Source of the DNA: Nitrosomonadales bacterium
GTDB taxonomy: Bacteria > Pseudomonadota > Gammaproteobacteria > Burkholderiales > Gallionellaceae
Direction of reading: 5' to 3'
Length of the DNA: 64,000 nt
NCBI GenBank assembly: GCA_023259055.1
Contig: JAHFQZ010000002.1
Span: 310,001-374,000 of the forward strand
This document shows, one piece after another, positions 39,316 through 55,309 of this stretch (positions are counted from its first letter, which is position 1; the number at the start of each line of letters is the position of its first letter). A program made the position numbers and the translations under genes. The notes under the pieces were generated by a model. That model made no database searches. It had not been told where the DNA came from and saw nothing but the letters and a program-made list of their open reading frames with translations.

Positions 39316-40179
39316 ATGTCTCTTACCGAATACATATCGCTCTACATTCAGCTCACCAGATTGCATCGTCCAATAGGAATTCTGCTGCTGCTATGGCCTA
39401 CGCTGTGGGGATTGTGGATTGCGGGTAATGGGAATCCAGCTTGGCATATTGTGCTGATCTTTGCGCTGGGTACAGTGCTGATGCGCTCCGCTGGATGTGC
39501 TATCAACGACTATGCGGATCGCCACATCGACATACACGTCAATCGCACACAGGATCGTCCAATTCCCAGAGGTAGCATCGCACCCAGAGAGGCGCTTTGG
39601 CTGGCTGCTGCACTTATGTTGGCCGCTTTTCTGCTTATTCTTCCGCTCAACACGCTGACGCTGCTGCTTTCCGTTCCGGCTGTGCTGCTCGCTGCCAGCT
39701 ATCCGTTTACCAAACGATTTTTCTTTATTCCGCAAGCCTATCTTGGCATTGCGTTCGGTTTTGGAATACCGATGGCGTTTGCTGCGCAACTTGGTAATGT
39801 GCCGCCGATTGCATGGCTATTGCTCATAGCCAATGTATTTTGGGCGATTGCCTATGATACCGAATACGCAATGGTGGACAGAGATGATGACATCCATCTA
39901 GGTATCCACTCGTCCGCATTGTTATTTGGCAAACACGATGTGGCGGCAGTAATGGCTTGCTATGGCATTGCTTTGGTGTTACTCGCGGCGGTTGGGCAGA
40001 TTGCAGGTCTGGGTAGGATTTATTATGCGGGGCTACTGTTAGCAGCTTGCATTGCGATTTACCACTACACGCTGATCAAACACCGTATTCGTGAAACTTG
40101 TTTCGCAGCATTCCTGCATAACAACTGGTTCGGCGCGGCAGTTTTTGCTGGCATCGCATTTGATTATCTACTTTCATGA
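39316..40179 (+). CDS. ubiA: 4-hydroxybenzoate polyprenyltransferase
   Basis: Inner-membrane enzyme that attaches the polyprenyl tail to 4-hydroxybenzoate in ubiquinone synthesis. The 287-aa protein (start ATG 39316; the frame is open upstream) has about eight transmembrane segments and both Asp-rich motifs: [19 protein letters not shown] and [13 protein letters not shown]. ubiC is not adjacent. It overlaps the next methyltransferase gene by 4 bp (ATGA). Confidence 0.95.
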   Translation: MSLTEYISLYIQLTRLHRPIGILLLLWPTLWGLWIAGNGNPAWHIVLIFALGTVLMRSAGCAINDYADRHIDIHVNRTQDRPIPRGSIAPREALWLAAALMLAAFLLILPLNTLTLLLSVPAVLLAASYPFTKRFFFIPQAYLGIAFGFGIPMAFAAQLGNVPPIAWLLLIANVFWAIAYDTEYAMVDRDDDIHLGIHSSALLFGKHDVAAVMACYGIALVLLAAVGQIAGLGRIYYAGLLLAACIAIYHYTLIKHRIRETCFAAFLHNNWFGAAVFAGIAFDYLLS

Positions 40180-40805
40180 ATAATCACTTACGGCCTTACC
40201 GCGAAAACCCGTTGCTCAGATTAAGCTATAGTCTGATCGCACCGTTCTATGATTTGGCAATATCGCTTCCGCTAATGAAGGCGCGCACCAAATCGTTACA
40301 ATCCTTGCCGGCAGATTTTCCGGAAAAGGTGTTGTTAAGCGGCGTCGGGACAGGGCTTGACCTGCCCTTGCTGCCAAATCTGCACCAATACACAGCTCTC
40401 GATTTCAATATCGACATGCTTGCTCGCGCTAAGTCGCGTTGTAACGGGTTGCAAATGGATTGGGTGTTGGGTGATTGCATGGAGCTGCCCTTCGCCGATG
40501 CGCAATTCGACCACGTAGTGCTGCATCTCATTATCGCGGTCGTGCCCCAGCCTGCACAATGTCTGAGCGAAGCTGCGCGCGTGCTCAAGACAGGCGGAAC
40601 CGTTATTGTCCTCGACAAATTTCTGCGACCACACCAGCACGCGTGGCTGCGTCGCGCACTTAATCCTCTGTCACGTCGTCTGGCCACGCGGCTGGACGTG
40701 GTGTTCGAAAGCGTGCTGGATAAAGTTCCTCAACTTAGAGTACTCAGCGATGAACCAATGCTTGCCAAAGGCTGGTTTCGCAAAATTGTGTTGCAGAAAT
40801 TTTAA
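40176..40805 (+). CDS. Class I SAM-dependent methyltransferase (UbiE/COQ5-like)
   Basis: A 209-aa methyltransferase translated in overlap with ubiA. The SAM-binding region is [15 protein letters not shown], an altered form of the usual VLDxGxGxG, followed by [13 protein letters not shown] and [17 protein letters not shown]. The fold and N-terminal [11 protein letters not shown] resemble UbiE-like enzymes that act on quinones or phospholipids. Its pairing with ubiA makes a quinone-related role plausible but unproven. Confidence 0.85.
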   Translation: MNNHLRPYRENPLLRLSYSLIAPFYDLAISLPLMKARTKSLQSLPADFPEKVLLSGVGTGLDLPLLPNLHQYTALDFNIDMLARAKSRCNGLQMDWVLGDCMELPFADAQFDHVVLHLIIAVVPQPAQCLSEAARVLKTGGTVIVLDKFLRPHQHAWLRRALNPLSRRLATRLDVVFESVLDKVPQLRVLSDEPMLAKGWFRKIVLQKF

Positions 40806-40959
40806 TTTTGGCCTGACAAAAGTATTCATGGTTGTTTCCGGTTTTTGCATTTCCAACTCGTTTGATAACCGGTCACCACGAATCCTTCTATAATCAGTTC
40901 GTCTGAGTGTGCTAGAATTTTATTGCTACAAGTTCTAAAAACTATTTCATTAGGTAGCC

Positions 40960-41469
40960 ATGACTTTCATACGCGGAATTTTTGATCGAATCGTGTTGGT
41001 GGCGGGTATTGTCGCGGCGGGTTGTATTCCGAGCTTCATTTCTCAGTATCGGCAACGCGTTGGTGGTCGGCTCGATCAAGTTCTTAAGGATATAGAGCCA
41101 TTCCAGCAAATTGCCAACTTGTACCATCATGGCAGTCTTAAGGAGCTGATTCAACATCATCTTAACAGCACTGACACCACATTTCACGATGAAGGTGCGG
41201 CATTGCAGGCTATGGTAAGTTCTGCCGAGCAATTAAGACGTGCCCTTCAGTCACTCAATACCGACGTGTTTCATCAGTTGAGTTATCTTCTTACTGGTGG
41301 AATGGATCCGCTCATTGCACAATCGACATGGGAAATATATTCACCCTCTTTTAACTTAACAGTAGAAAGTGTTGTATTTGGCTCTATCGTTGGCGTCTTG
41401 ATTTGGCTTGTATTTCTTTCTGTATGGTACGCATTCGCCTGGTTTATAAATATCCTTACCGCACGATAA
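40960..41469 (+). CDS. DUF2937-family membrane protein
   Basis: A 169-aa protein with a hydrophobic segment at each end (about 10-30 and 140-165) and a soluble helical middle, so probably two transmembrane helices with a periplasmic or cytoplasmic loop. GIFDRIVLVAGIVAAGCIPS and FISQYRQRVGGRLDQVLKD match my recollection of DUF2937. Function unknown. It stands alone, convergent with atpC, sharing a bidirectional terminator. Confidence 0.75.
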   Translation: MTFIRGIFDRIVLVAGIVAAGCIPSFISQYRQRVGGRLDQVLKDIEPFQQIANLYHHGSLKELIQHHLNSTDTTFHDEGAALQAMVSSAEQLRRALQSLNTDVFHQLSYLLTGGMDPLIAQSTWEIYSPSFNLTVESVVFGSIVGVLIWLVFLSVWYAFAWFINILTAR

Positions 41470-41550
41470 TTGCTTTTAACGCCAGAGAATCCGTCAGATA
41501 TTGGGGCAATTAATTAACAGATTGAATTTTACTTGGGCAGATACCAAACA

Positions 41551-41574
41551 AAAAAGCAGCCGAAGCTGCTTTTT
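41551..41574. terminator. Bidirectional terminator between DUF2937 gene and atpC
   Basis: AAAAAGCAGC (41551-41560), loop CGAA, GCTGCTTTTT (41565-41574): a perfect ten-pair stem with A-run and T-run on its sides. It lies 17 bp after the atpC stop (minus) and 82 bp after the DUF2937 stop (plus). Confidence 0.92.
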
Positions 41575-41591
41575 GTATTTGATGCTCAGGC

Positions 41592-42068
41592 TTAATGCCC
41601 TGAACGTTTGCGCAATTTCTCGATCGCGTGCAACTGGGCAATTGCCTCTGCCAATTCGGCTTGAGCCTGGGCGTAGTCAATATCAGAAGCGCGGCTCTTG
41701 ATTGCGTCTTCTGCTGACCGTTTCGCCTCCAATGCACGCGCCTCATCTAGATCCCCTCCGCGTATTGCTGTATCAGCGAGGATAGTTATCACGCTGGGCT
41801 GCACTTCAAGCATGCCCCCAGAAACATAGATGAGCTCTTCCTGTTCCTGATTCGGACGCTTGATCCTGACCGAGCCCGGTTTGATACGCGTCATCAATGG
41901 GGTGTGGCGTGGATAAATGCCAAGTTCACCCATTTCACCCGGAACCACTACCATTTCAGCCAGCCCCGAGAAGAGCGCCTCTTCTGCACTTACCACATCG
42001 ACATGTACAGTCCCGGGGAAGAGTGCATCTTTCTTGCTATCCACATCGACTGGTGCATTCGTTACCAT
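41592..42068 (-). CDS. atpC: ATP synthase F1 epsilon subunit
   Basis: Central-stalk subunit that couples rotation and inhibits ATP hydrolysis. The 158-aa protein has the beta-sandwich ([39 protein letters not shown]) and the C-terminal helical hairpin. It is about 18 residues longer than usual at the N-terminus ([19 protein letters not shown]). AGGGGA 6 bp before the ATG supports this start. Last gene of the atp operon, followed by a terminator. Confidence 0.95.
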   Translation of the reverse strand: MVTNAPVDVDSKKDALFPGTVHVDVVSAEEALFSGLAEMVVVPGEMGELGIYPRHTPLMTRIKPGSVRIKRPNQEQEELIYVSGGMLEVQPSVITILADTAIRGGDLDEARALEAKRSAEDAIKSRASDIDYAQAQAELAEAIAQLHAIEKLRKRSGH

Positions 42069-42085
42069 GCTTGTCCCCTTTGCTG

Positions 42086-43525
<1,440 letters not shown>

Positions 43526-43569
43526 TTAATTTTGTAATTTGCTGAAGCACTCAATTTACCAGCTATCTA

Positions 43570-44436
43570 TTAGCCAACTGCCGCTGCACCACTGACGATT
43601 TCCGAAATTTCGCGGGTGATAGCTGCTTGGCGCGCCTTGTTGTATACCAACTTGAGCTCACCAATTACACTCTTTGCGTTATCCGAGGCGGCTTTCATCG
43701 CCACCATCCGCGCGCTTTGTTCGGAAGCCATGTTCTCCACGACGGCCTGATAAACCAGAGACTCGATATAACGCACCAGCAACTCATCAATCACCTGCTT
43801 AGGCTCTGGCTCGTAGATATAGTCCCAATTGCCCTTGGCGGTGCCCAACTGCTCACCGCTCAGCGGCAGCAATTGCTCCATGCACGGCTCCTGTTTCATT
43901 GTGTTAACGAAGTCGTTGTAGCACAGGTAGATGGCATCTATTTCCCCAGCCGCATAAGCATCCAGCATCACTTTTACGACGCCGATCAGCTTTTCAATAT
44001 GCGGTGTATCACCCAAGCCGGTCATGTTTGATTTGATCTTGGCACCGATGCGCGACATAAAACCCAGACCCTTGTTGCCGATCGCGCAAACTGAAATACC
44101 CTTTCCTTCGGCTTCCCATGCCTTCATGCGGTTTACAGCAAGCCGCAGAATGTTGGTGTTCAAACCGCCACACAAGCCCTTGTCGGAAGTTACTATAATC
44201 AGCCCAACATTTTTAATGCTTTCGCGTTTTTCCAGAAATGAGTGTTCGTATTCCGGGTTGGCGCGAGACAGGTGCGCCGCGACGTTGCGAATCTTTTCGG
44301 CATAGGGGCGCGAGGCACGCATACGTTCCTGTGCTTTACGCATCTTGGCCGCTGCAACCATTTCCATGGCGCGCGTGATCTTGCGCGTGTTTTCCACACT
44401 CTTGATTTTTGCGCGTATCTCTTTTCCGCCAGCCAT
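43570..44436 (-). CDS. atpG: ATP synthase F1 gamma subunit
   Basis: Rotor shaft of F1. The 288-aa protein has the N-terminal coiled coil ([25 protein letters not shown] in overlapping parts), [14 protein letters not shown], and the C-terminal [15 protein letters not shown] that reaches into the head. Confidence 0.98.
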   Translation of the reverse strand: MAGGKEIRAKIKSVENTRKITRAMEMVAAAKMRKAQERMRASRPYAEKIRNVAAHLSRANPEYEHSFLEKRESIKNVGLIIVTSDKGLCGGLNTNILRLAVNRMKAWEAEGKGISVCAIGNKGLGFMSRIGAKIKSNMTGLGDTPHIEKLIGVVKVMLDAYAAGEIDAIYLCYNDFVNTMKQEPCMEQLLPLSGEQLGTAKGNWDYIYEPEPKQVIDELLVRYIESLVYQAVVENMASEQSARMVAMKAASDNAKSVIGELKLVYNKARQAAITREISEIVSGAAAVG

Positions 44437-44449
44437 TTTTTATCCCGCC

Positions 44450-45991
44450 CTAATAAGCTGCCGTTGCCTTGAATGTTTCAATGGCTGTTGACAATAGTTT
44501 TTCATTATCGGGAGTCAGATCCTTGCTGGACTCGATCGTGTCCAACAAACTTTTGTTGCTGGATTTCAGGTAGGAATGCAGTGCGGACTCAAATGCCAAA
44601 GCTTTTGGCACTAATACATCATCGAAGTAGCCTTTGTTAACGGCAAATAGCGAAACAGCCATTTCAGCAACCGACAGCGGACAGTACTGCAACTGCTTCA
44701 TCAATTCTGTCACCAGTCGTCCGCGCTCCAACTGCTTGCGTGTGGCCTCATCCAGATCGGATGCGAACTGTGCAAAAGCAGCCAACTCGCGGAACTGAGC
44801 CAGTGCCAGACGTACGCCGCCCCCCAGTTTTTTGATGACCTTGGTTTGAGCTGCGCCGCCCACGCGAGACACCGAAACACCTGCGTTAATCGCAGGACGG
44901 ATACCGGCGTTAAATAGGTCGGTTTCCAGGAATATTTGGCCGTCGGTAATGGAAATCACGTTGGTTGGCACAAATGCAGACACGTCGCCTGCTTGCGTTT
45001 CGATGATTGGCAACGCTGTCAGTGAACCAGTCTTACCTTTAACTTCGCCCTTGGTAAACGCCTCCACATAATCGGCATTCACGCGCGCCGCGCGTTCCAG
45101 CAGGCGCGAGTGCAAATAGAACACGTCGCCAGGATATGCCTCGCGGCCTGGCGGACGGCGCAGCAGCAGGGAAATTTGACGGTATGCCCAAGCTTGCTTG
45201 GTCAAGTCATCGTAAACAATCAGCGCATCCTGTCCGCGATCGCGGAAATATTCTCCCATCGTGCAACCGGCGTAGGGCGCCAGGAATTGCATCGCGGCGG
45301 AATCTGAAGCAGTTGCAGCCACTACAATAGTATATCCAAGCGCTCCATGCTCTTCGAGCTTGCGCACCACGTTGGCGATGGTCGAAGCTTTTTGACCGAT
45401 AGCCACATATACACAGGTCATGTTCTGACCCTTCTGGTTGATGATGGCATCCACTGCAACGGCTGTCTTGCCCGTTTGACGGTCGCCAATAATCAGTTCA
45501 CGCTGGCCGCGACCTATCGGAACCATTGAGTCGATCGATTTCAAGCCGGTTTGTACAGGTTGGTCAACCGATTTACGCGAAATTACGCCTGGAGCAACTT
45601 TTTCAATCTTATCGGTTATTTTGGCGTTGATAGGACCCTTGCCGTCAATCGGCTGGCCCAACGCGTTCACCACGCGGCCGCACAATTCCGGGCCAACCGG
45701 CACTTCCAGAATGCGGCCGGTACACTTAACAGTGTCGCCTTCAGTGATGTGTTCATATTCACCCAGCACCACAGCACCTACAGAATCGCGCTCCAGATTC
45801 AGCGCCAAACCGAAAGTGTTGCCGGGAAACTCCAGCATTTCACCTTGCATTACATCGGAGAGTCCGTGTACACGAACGATACCGTCAGTCACGCTGACTA
45901 CTGTTCCTTCGGTGCGTTCTTGTGTCAGCGCCTCGAAATTTTCGATGCGGCTGCGAATCAAACTGCTGATTTCAGAAGGGTTGAGCTTCAT
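44450..45991 (-). CDS. atpA: ATP synthase F1 alpha subunit
   Basis: Non-catalytic nucleotide-binding subunit. The 513-aa protein has Walker [14 protein letters not shown], the start [17 protein letters not shown], and the alpha-type signature [17 protein letters not shown]. Standard place between atpH and atpG. Confidence 0.99.
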   Translation of the reverse strand: MKLNPSEISSLIRSRIENFEALTQERTEGTVVSVTDGIVRVHGLSDVMQGEMLEFPGNTFGLALNLERDSVGAVVLGEYEHITEGDTVKCTGRILEVPVGPELCGRVVNALGQPIDGKGPINAKITDKIEKVAPGVISRKSVDQPVQTGLKSIDSMVPIGRGQRELIIGDRQTGKTAVAVDAIINQKGQNMTCVYVAIGQKASTIANVVRKLEEHGALGYTIVVAATASDSAAMQFLAPYAGCTMGEYFRDRGQDALIVYDDLTKQAWAYRQISLLLRRPPGREAYPGDVFYLHSRLLERAARVNADYVEAFTKGEVKGKTGSLTALPIIETQAGDVSAFVPTNVISITDGQIFLETDLFNAGIRPAINAGVSVSRVGGAAQTKVIKKLGGGVRLALAQFRELAAFAQFASDLDEATRKQLERGRLVTELMKQLQYCPLSVAEMAVSLFAVNKGYFDDVLVPKALAFESALHSYLKSSNKSLLDTIESSKDLTPDNEKLLSTAIETFKATAAY

Positions 45992-46021
45992 CTGGATTTC
46001 CTTATCTTGATAAATCTATTT

Positions 46022-46555
46022 TCAGGCAAAAGCTTTTGCCATTTCGCCGAGGCGGGTGCGTGCTGAACCGTCGATCACCTTGTCGCCAGCACGTATCACT
46101 ATTCCACCTAGTAATTCTTTGTTGACTTTACAGACCAGCTTGATTTCCCGGCCCATCCGCGCTTTCAACGATTTAACGATTTTTTCCTGTTGAGCGGCAG
46201 ACAGCTCAAACGCAGAGTCCACTGAGACATGCACAGTTTTTTCCGCCTCTGCCCGCAGAATTTCAAAGATTGCAGCAATTTCCGGGAGTACCAGCAGACG
46301 TTGATTGCGCACCAGAATCCGAATGAAATTGCGCTGCTGGGCACTTGCTTTACTGCCCAACAAACCCTCCATCAGGCTTTCGAGTTGCGGTTTGGCAACC
46401 CGTTGGCTGGCTATTACTGTGCGGACTTCTGGATAACAGACTGCCTCGGCAAGAGAAAGCAATGCCTCAGACCAGCCTTTCAAATCCGCAAGTTTTTGCG
46501 CTTCTTCAAATGCCGCCTGAGCGTATGGACGAGCAATGGTGATGGCTTCAGACAT
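46022..46555 (-). CDS. atpH: ATP synthase F1 delta subunit
   Basis: Connects the peripheral stalk to the top of F1. The 177-aa protein starts with the helical domain TIARPYAQAAFEEAQ and ends with the family block KVNKELLGGIVIRAGDKVIDGSARTRL (given in part). It lies between atpF and atpA with short spacers. Confidence 0.97.
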   Translation of the reverse strand: MSEAITIARPYAQAAFEEAQKLADLKGWSEALLSLAEAVCYPEVRTVIASQRVAKPQLESLMEGLLGSKASAQQRNFIRILVRNQRLLVLPEIAAIFEILRAEAEKTVHVSVDSAFELSAAQQEKIVKSLKARMGREIKLVCKVNKELLGGIVIRAGDKVIDGSARTRLGEMAKAFA

Positions 46556-46560
46556 GGCGT

Positions 46561-47031
46561 TTAGATTTCCGCAACCAATTTATCGAGCAAGTCGTTGTGC
46601 GCCTTGGCATCAATTTCTCGACCGAGAATTTTACCCGCGCCGGCAAGTGCGATCGCCGATACATGGGTACGCAATTGTTCTCTGGCGCGAAACACTTCCT
46701 GATCAATTTCAGCCTTGGCGCCCGCGATGATGCGATCACCTTCTATTTTGGCCTGCGACTTTGCTTCTTCGATAATTTCGCTGGCGCGCTTTTCGCCATG
46801 GTTAATAATTTCGCCAGCTTTTTCTTTTGCTTCACGCAAAATGTCCGCAGAACGTTTTGCGGCCAGCTCAAGGTCGTGCTTAGACCGCTCTGCAAAGGCC
46901 AAACCATCGGCAATAGTCTTTTGACGCGACTCAACCGCCGCCAACAAGGGCGGCCAGACGAACTTCACGGTGAACCATATCAAAATGGCGAACGTCAGTG
47001 CCTGCGAGAACAGTGTCAGGTTAATGTTCAT
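46561..47031 (-). CDS. atpF: ATP synthase Fo b subunit
   Basis: Peripheral stalk. The 156-aa protein has one N-terminal transmembrane helix ([20 protein letters not shown], with [14 protein letters not shown] after it) and a long charged coiled coil. The 5-bp gap to atpH indicates coupling. Confidence 0.97.
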   Translation of the reverse strand: MNINLTLFSQALTFAILIWFTVKFVWPPLLAAVESRQKTIADGLAFAERSKHDLELAAKRSADILREAKEKAGEIINHGEKRASEIIEEAKSQAKIEGDRIIAGAKAEIDQEVFRAREQLRTHVSAIALAGAGKILGREIDAKAHNDLLDKLVAEI

Positions 47032-47072
47032 TTCGATTCCTTACGCTGGATTGTGATACCCGCAATGGTCAA

Positions 47073-47387
<315 letters not shown>

Positions 47388-47403
47388 TTAGTGACAAAAA
47401 AGT

Positions 47404-48216
47404 TTAGTGGCTTTCGTGCGCCATTCCGATGTAAACGACCGTCAGCATCATGAAGATGTATGCCTGCAGCGTCACGATCAGGATATGAAATATCGCCCAA
47501 ACCCCACCGAGCAGCGCTCCAAAGATCGTTCCAGCCAAGCCGGTCGCAGCCCACATTCCGATCAACAGAAAGATGACTTCGCCAGCGTACATGTTGCCAA
47601 ACAAACGCATCGAATGGGATAGCGGCTTGGAGACGTATTCGACCAGATTGAACAGGAGGTTAAACGGCCAAACCAAGGGATTGGCACCGAAAGGCGCGCA
47701 GAACAATTCATGTATAAATCCACCCAGTCCTTTGACCTTGATGCTAAAGGAGATCATCAACACCCATACAGATAGCGCAAGAGCGAACGTGACGTTGATG
47801 TCAGAAGTGGGAACGGCGCGAAACTTTTCTTGGCCGAATACGTGGTGAAATATCCATGCCATGATATCGATAGGCAAGAAGTCCATCGCGTTCATGGCAA
47901 ACACAAATACGAAAACGGTCAGCGCTGCCGGAGATACGAATTTATGTCGATCGCCGCCGTGGAAGGTGCCTTTGACCTGATTGTCAATGAATTCGAACAG
48001 AAGTTCTATGATAGCTTGGCGCTTCCCGGGAACGCCTGCTGTCGCGCCACGCACGACCCACCAAAGAAGCCCAAAGATCATCAAACCAAGAAACAGGGAC
48101 ACGGCCAGCGAGTCGAAATTCACAGTCCAGAAGTCGCCCTCGGCAACCTGTTTAACGTTGAAGCTTAAATGATGCCCGATGTAACTGGATGGCGTCAGTT
48201 CGTGTTCAATGGACAT
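47404..48216 (-). CDS. atpB: ATP synthase Fo a subunit
   Basis: Stator channel for protons. The 270-aa protein has five to six transmembrane segments; the essential arginine is in [15 protein letters not shown] and the downstream half-channel residues in [19 protein letters not shown]. First structural gene after atpI. Confidence 0.98.
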   Translation of the reverse strand: MSIEHELTPSSYIGHHLSFNVKQVAEGDFWTVNFDSLAVSLFLGLMIFGLLWWVVRGATAGVPGKRQAIIELLFEFIDNQVKGTFHGGDRHKFVSPAALTVFVFVFAMNAMDFLPIDIMAWIFHHVFGQEKFRAVPTSDINVTFALALSVWVLMISFSIKVKGLGGFIHELFCAPFGANPLVWPFNLLFNLVEYVSKPLSHSMRLFGNMYAGEVIFLLIGMWAATGLAGTIFGALLGGVWAIFHILIVTLQAYIFMMLTVVYIGMAHESH

Positions 48217-48224
48217 CGCAGACC

Positions 48225-48617
48225 CTACTCGTCATTCTTATTGTTTACGGTTCGCAAGCCCGCGCCAGATGCCAGCGCAGAACCTGCTAACCCCCCTATC
48301 AGGGGCAAAGGAACCAGCCCCCGGAAATACTTAAAGGCCACCAGCAATAAAACTGCTATCACTAATAACCTCATCACTTCTGCCTTAAGCAATGAAAACA
48401 GGACCAATCCCGGCGCCCCGCCGTTCGATCTCCGCGCCATCACCATTCCGGCAAAACCGCCGACAATAACGATTGCGCCTCCGGCAATAGCTGAAATAGC
48501 TGCGTTAATACCCGCAACCATCAGCGAAACGCTCGAGATGAGAACCGTTATGATGACTTGCCAGCGCGCCGCTTTAATGAAATCGCGGCTTATTATTATT
48601 TTTGCTACATTATTCAT
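48225..48617 (-). CDS. atpI: ATP synthase assembly protein AtpI
   Basis: A 130-aa small membrane protein with four hydrophobic segments, in the standard first place of the operon; AtpI helps c-ring assembly. The ATG at 48615-48617 starts [20 protein letters not shown]; an in-frame upstream extension has no family likeness. AtpI is poorly conserved, so the call rests partly on position. Confidence 0.85.
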   Translation of the reverse strand: MNNVAKIIISRDFIKAARWQVIITVLISSVSLMVAGINAAISAIAGGAIVIVGGFAGMVMARRSNGGAPGLVLFSLLKAEVMRLLVIAVLLLVAFKYFRGLVPLPLIGGLAGSALASGAGLRTVNNKNDE

Positions 48618-48670
48618 AGTGCGCCCTTGGGCGTTACTTGTTGGACAAGGGCAACAAAAAGCACGCGCAT

Positions 48671-48698
48671 TCTCTATCATTAGATTATGGCAAGTCAA
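48671..48698 (-). promoter_or_regulatory. Possible sigma-70 promoter of the atp operon
   Basis: On the minus strand, TTGACT (48693-48698) is followed after 16 bp by TAGAGA (48671-48676), about 50 bp upstream of atpI. The -35 is good, the -10 moderate. Confidence 0.4.
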
Positions 48699-48760
48699 GG
48701 GAAACACAAAAAATTGTCAACGCATATTAGAAACGCCTGCTTTTTTGTTCCCAACGACGT

Positions 48761-48810
48761 TGTGAGCGGAGGAGAACCCCGGAAGAGCTATTGCAGAGGG
48801 GGCGCTCACA
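48761..48810. other. Nested 50-bp dyad in the atpI-gltB spacer
   Basis: TGTGAGCG (48761-48768) pairs perfectly with CGCTCACA (48803-48810); inside, CCCC (48777-48780) can pair with GGGG (48798-48801), leaving a 17-nt loop and an asymmetric bulge. The rest of the 448-bp spacer holds no supported gene; two short minus-strand frames (48727-48975, 48813-49022) lack ribosome sites. It does not match a riboswitch class I know. Confidence 0.45.
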
Positions 48811-48954
48811 CATCATTCTAACCACCACTGGTGCCATCCAGTAGCCCGCCTTAAGTACGTAGCAATCATGACGAAACATCCCGTTTGCAGGGCCTTTCCT
48901 TTTGATGAATGCATGAAGGACAAGTTGCTTGCTCTCTCCAGAACTGCCAGAAAG

Positions 48955-48983
48955 TTGCCCATCATCGCCAGACAAGGTAAAAT
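48955..48983 (+). promoter_or_regulatory. Probable sigma-70 promoter of gltBD
   Basis: TTGCCC (48955-48960), 17-bp spacer, TAAAAT (48978-48983). The -10 matches five of six consensus bases and the spacing is ideal. The start point would be near 48990, placing the hairpin at 49012-49036 within the first 50 nt of the transcript. Confidence 0.5.
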
Positions 48984-49011
48984 TCCCGCCCTTTCGCTTT
49001 TGTACTTGTTG

Positions 49012-49036
49012 TGGCGGCGCATGTCGCCATTTTTTT
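49012..49036 (+). terminator. Terminator-like hairpin in the gltB leader (possible attenuator)
   Basis: TGGCGGC (49012-49018), loop GCAT, GTCGCCA (49023-49029), then seven T (49030-49036). It ends 29 bp before the gltB GTG and after the probable promoter, so it could stop transcription before gltB. The stem includes one G-U pair. Confidence 0.65.
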
Positions 49037-49065
49037 GGCTTTAATGAATAGATTTAAGGAACGCC

Positions 49066-53736
<4,671 letters not shown>

Positions 53737-55197
53737 ATGGGCAAGCTTACCGGGTTTATGGAATTCAGCCGCCAGAGCGAAGAGCATTTGCCGGTTGCGG
53801 AACGCCTGAAGAATTATCGTGAGTTTGTGCTGCACCTGACCGACGGGCAGGCACAGACGCAAGGCGCGCGCTGCATGGATTGCGGCATCCCGTTTTGCAG
53901 CAGCGGCTGCCCGGTCAACAACATCATCCCGGACTGGAACGATCTGGTATATCACGGCAACTGGAAGCAGGCGCTGGAGGTGTTGCACTCCACCAACAAT
54001 TTCCCGGAAGTTACCGGGCGCATCTGCCCCGCGCCGTGCGAGGCGGCCTGCACGCTGAACATCAATAACGACGCGGTGGGTATCAAGTCCATCGAGCACG
54101 CCATCATCGATAAGGGCGGCGAAAACGGCTGGGTGCTGCCGCAACCGGCGGCAAACAAGACCGGAAAAAAAGTTGCGATAGTCGGCTCCGGCCCCGCCGG
54201 ACTGGCGGCGGCACAGCAGCTGGCGCGTGTCGGACATGACGTGACGGTGTTCGAAAAGAACAGCCGCATCGGCGGCTTGCTGCGCTACGGTATCCCCGAT
54301 TTCAAGCTGGACAAGCGCCTGATCGACTGGCGCATGGCACAGTTGCAAGCCGAGGGAGTGACCTTTCAAACCTCTGTGTTTATCGGCAAGGATGCTGAAC
54401 AGAGTGTGGCCAATGATGCGAAAAAAACCATCTCACCAAAAGAATTGCTGAAAAAATTCGATGCAGTGATCCTGGCGGGCGGCGCGGAAGTGCCGCGCGA
54501 TTTACCCGTGCCGGGGCGCGAGTTGCAGGGTGTGCACTATGCGCTGGATTTCCTGATTCCGCAGAACAAGGAAGTGGCAGGCGATGGCAAAAATCCGATT
54601 AGCGCCAAGGGCAAACACGTGGTGGTAATCGGCGGCGGCGACACCGGCTCCGATTGTGTTGGCACTTCGAATCGTCACGGCGCGTTGTCGGTCACGCAAT
54701 TCGAAGTGATGCCGCGCCCGCCGGAAATGGAAAACAAACCGCTGGTGTGGCCGAACTGGCCGATGAAGCTGCGCACTTCCAGTTCGCATGAGGAAGGTGC
54801 GCAACGCGATTGGTCTATCGCCACCAAGGACTTTACCGGCAACAACGGCAAAGTTGAAAAACTGCGCGCGGTTCGCGTCGAGTGGAAAGACGGCAAAATG
54901 AGTGAAATCGCGGGTAGCGAGTTTGAGATCAAGGCCGATCTGGTGCTGCTGGCGATGGGTTTTGTTAGCCCGGCGCAAAAAGTGCTGGATGCGTTCGGGA
55001 TGGAAAAAGATGCGCGCGGCAATGCCAAGGCCACGACCGATGGGGTGGGTTGTTACAAGACCAGCGTGGACAAGGTGTTCGCCGCCGGCGACATACGCCG
55101 TGGCCAATCGCTGGTGGTATGGGCAATCCGTGAAGGCCGCCAAGCTGCGCGTGCGGTGGACGAGTATCTGATGGGCTCGTCGGTGCTGCCGCGTTGA
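53737..55197 (+). CDS. gltD: Glutamate synthase (NADPH) small subunit
   Basis: Supplies electrons from NADPH to GltB through FAD and 4Fe-4S centres. The 486-aa protein has the cysteine cluster [20 protein letters not shown] and [18 protein letters not shown] loop [14 protein letters not shown], and NADPH loop [16 protein letters not shown] follows the gltB stop with no gap. A CAGATT dyad repeat lies between it and hemE. Confidence 0.97.
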   Translation: MGKLTGFMEFSRQSEEHLPVAERLKNYREFVLHLTDGQAQTQGARCMDCGIPFCSSGCPVNNIIPDWNDLVYHGNWKQALEVLHSTNNFPEVTGRICPAPCEAACTLNINNDAVGIKSIEHAIIDKGGENGWVLPQPAANKTGKKVAIVGSGPAGLAAAQQLARVGHDVTVFEKNSRIGGLLRYGIPDFKLDKRLIDWRMAQLQAEGVTFQTSVFIGKDAEQSVANDAKKTISPKELLKKFDAVILAGGAEVPRDLPVPGRELQGVHYALDFLIPQNKEVAGDGKNPISAKGKHVVVIGGGDTGSDCVGTSNRHGALSVTQFEVMPRPPEMENKPLVWPNWPMKLRTSSSHEEGAQRDWSIATKDFTGNNGKVEKLRAVRVEWKDGKMSEIAGSEFEIKADLVLLAMGFVSPAQKVLDAFGMEKDARGNAKATTDGVGCYKTSVDKVFAAGDIRRGQSLVVWAIREGRQAARAVDEYLMGSSVLPR

Positions 55198-55223
55198 TTG
55201 TGCTGCTAAACAACACCAATAAG

Positions 55224-55287
55224 CATCCGCAGATTACACAGATTCACGCAGATTCGAATCTGTTTAATCTGCGAAATCTGCGGATAG
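55224..55287. repeat. Interspersed CAGATT dyad repeat, copy 2
   Basis: ATCCGCAGATT (55225-55235) and AATCTGCGGAT (55275-55285) are perfect inverted ends; the centre is the palindrome GATTCGAATC (55251-55260). Each arm holds three CAGATT units spaced 10-11 bp. It is the better conserved partner of the element at 15044-15126. Confidence 0.8.
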
Positions 55288-55309
55288 ATTTTTTTGATAT
55301 AGGTTAACC

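Noticed and set aside
40806-40959. A tRNA or structured RNA before the DUF2937 gene
   Set aside because: No tRNA cloverleaf or T-loop (GGTTCGAATCC-like) sequence; AT-rich spacer only.
48727-49022. Two short minus-strand frames (82 and 69 aa) in the atpI-gltB spacer
   Set aside because: No ribosome sites, overlapping each other and the gltB promoter; no known family.
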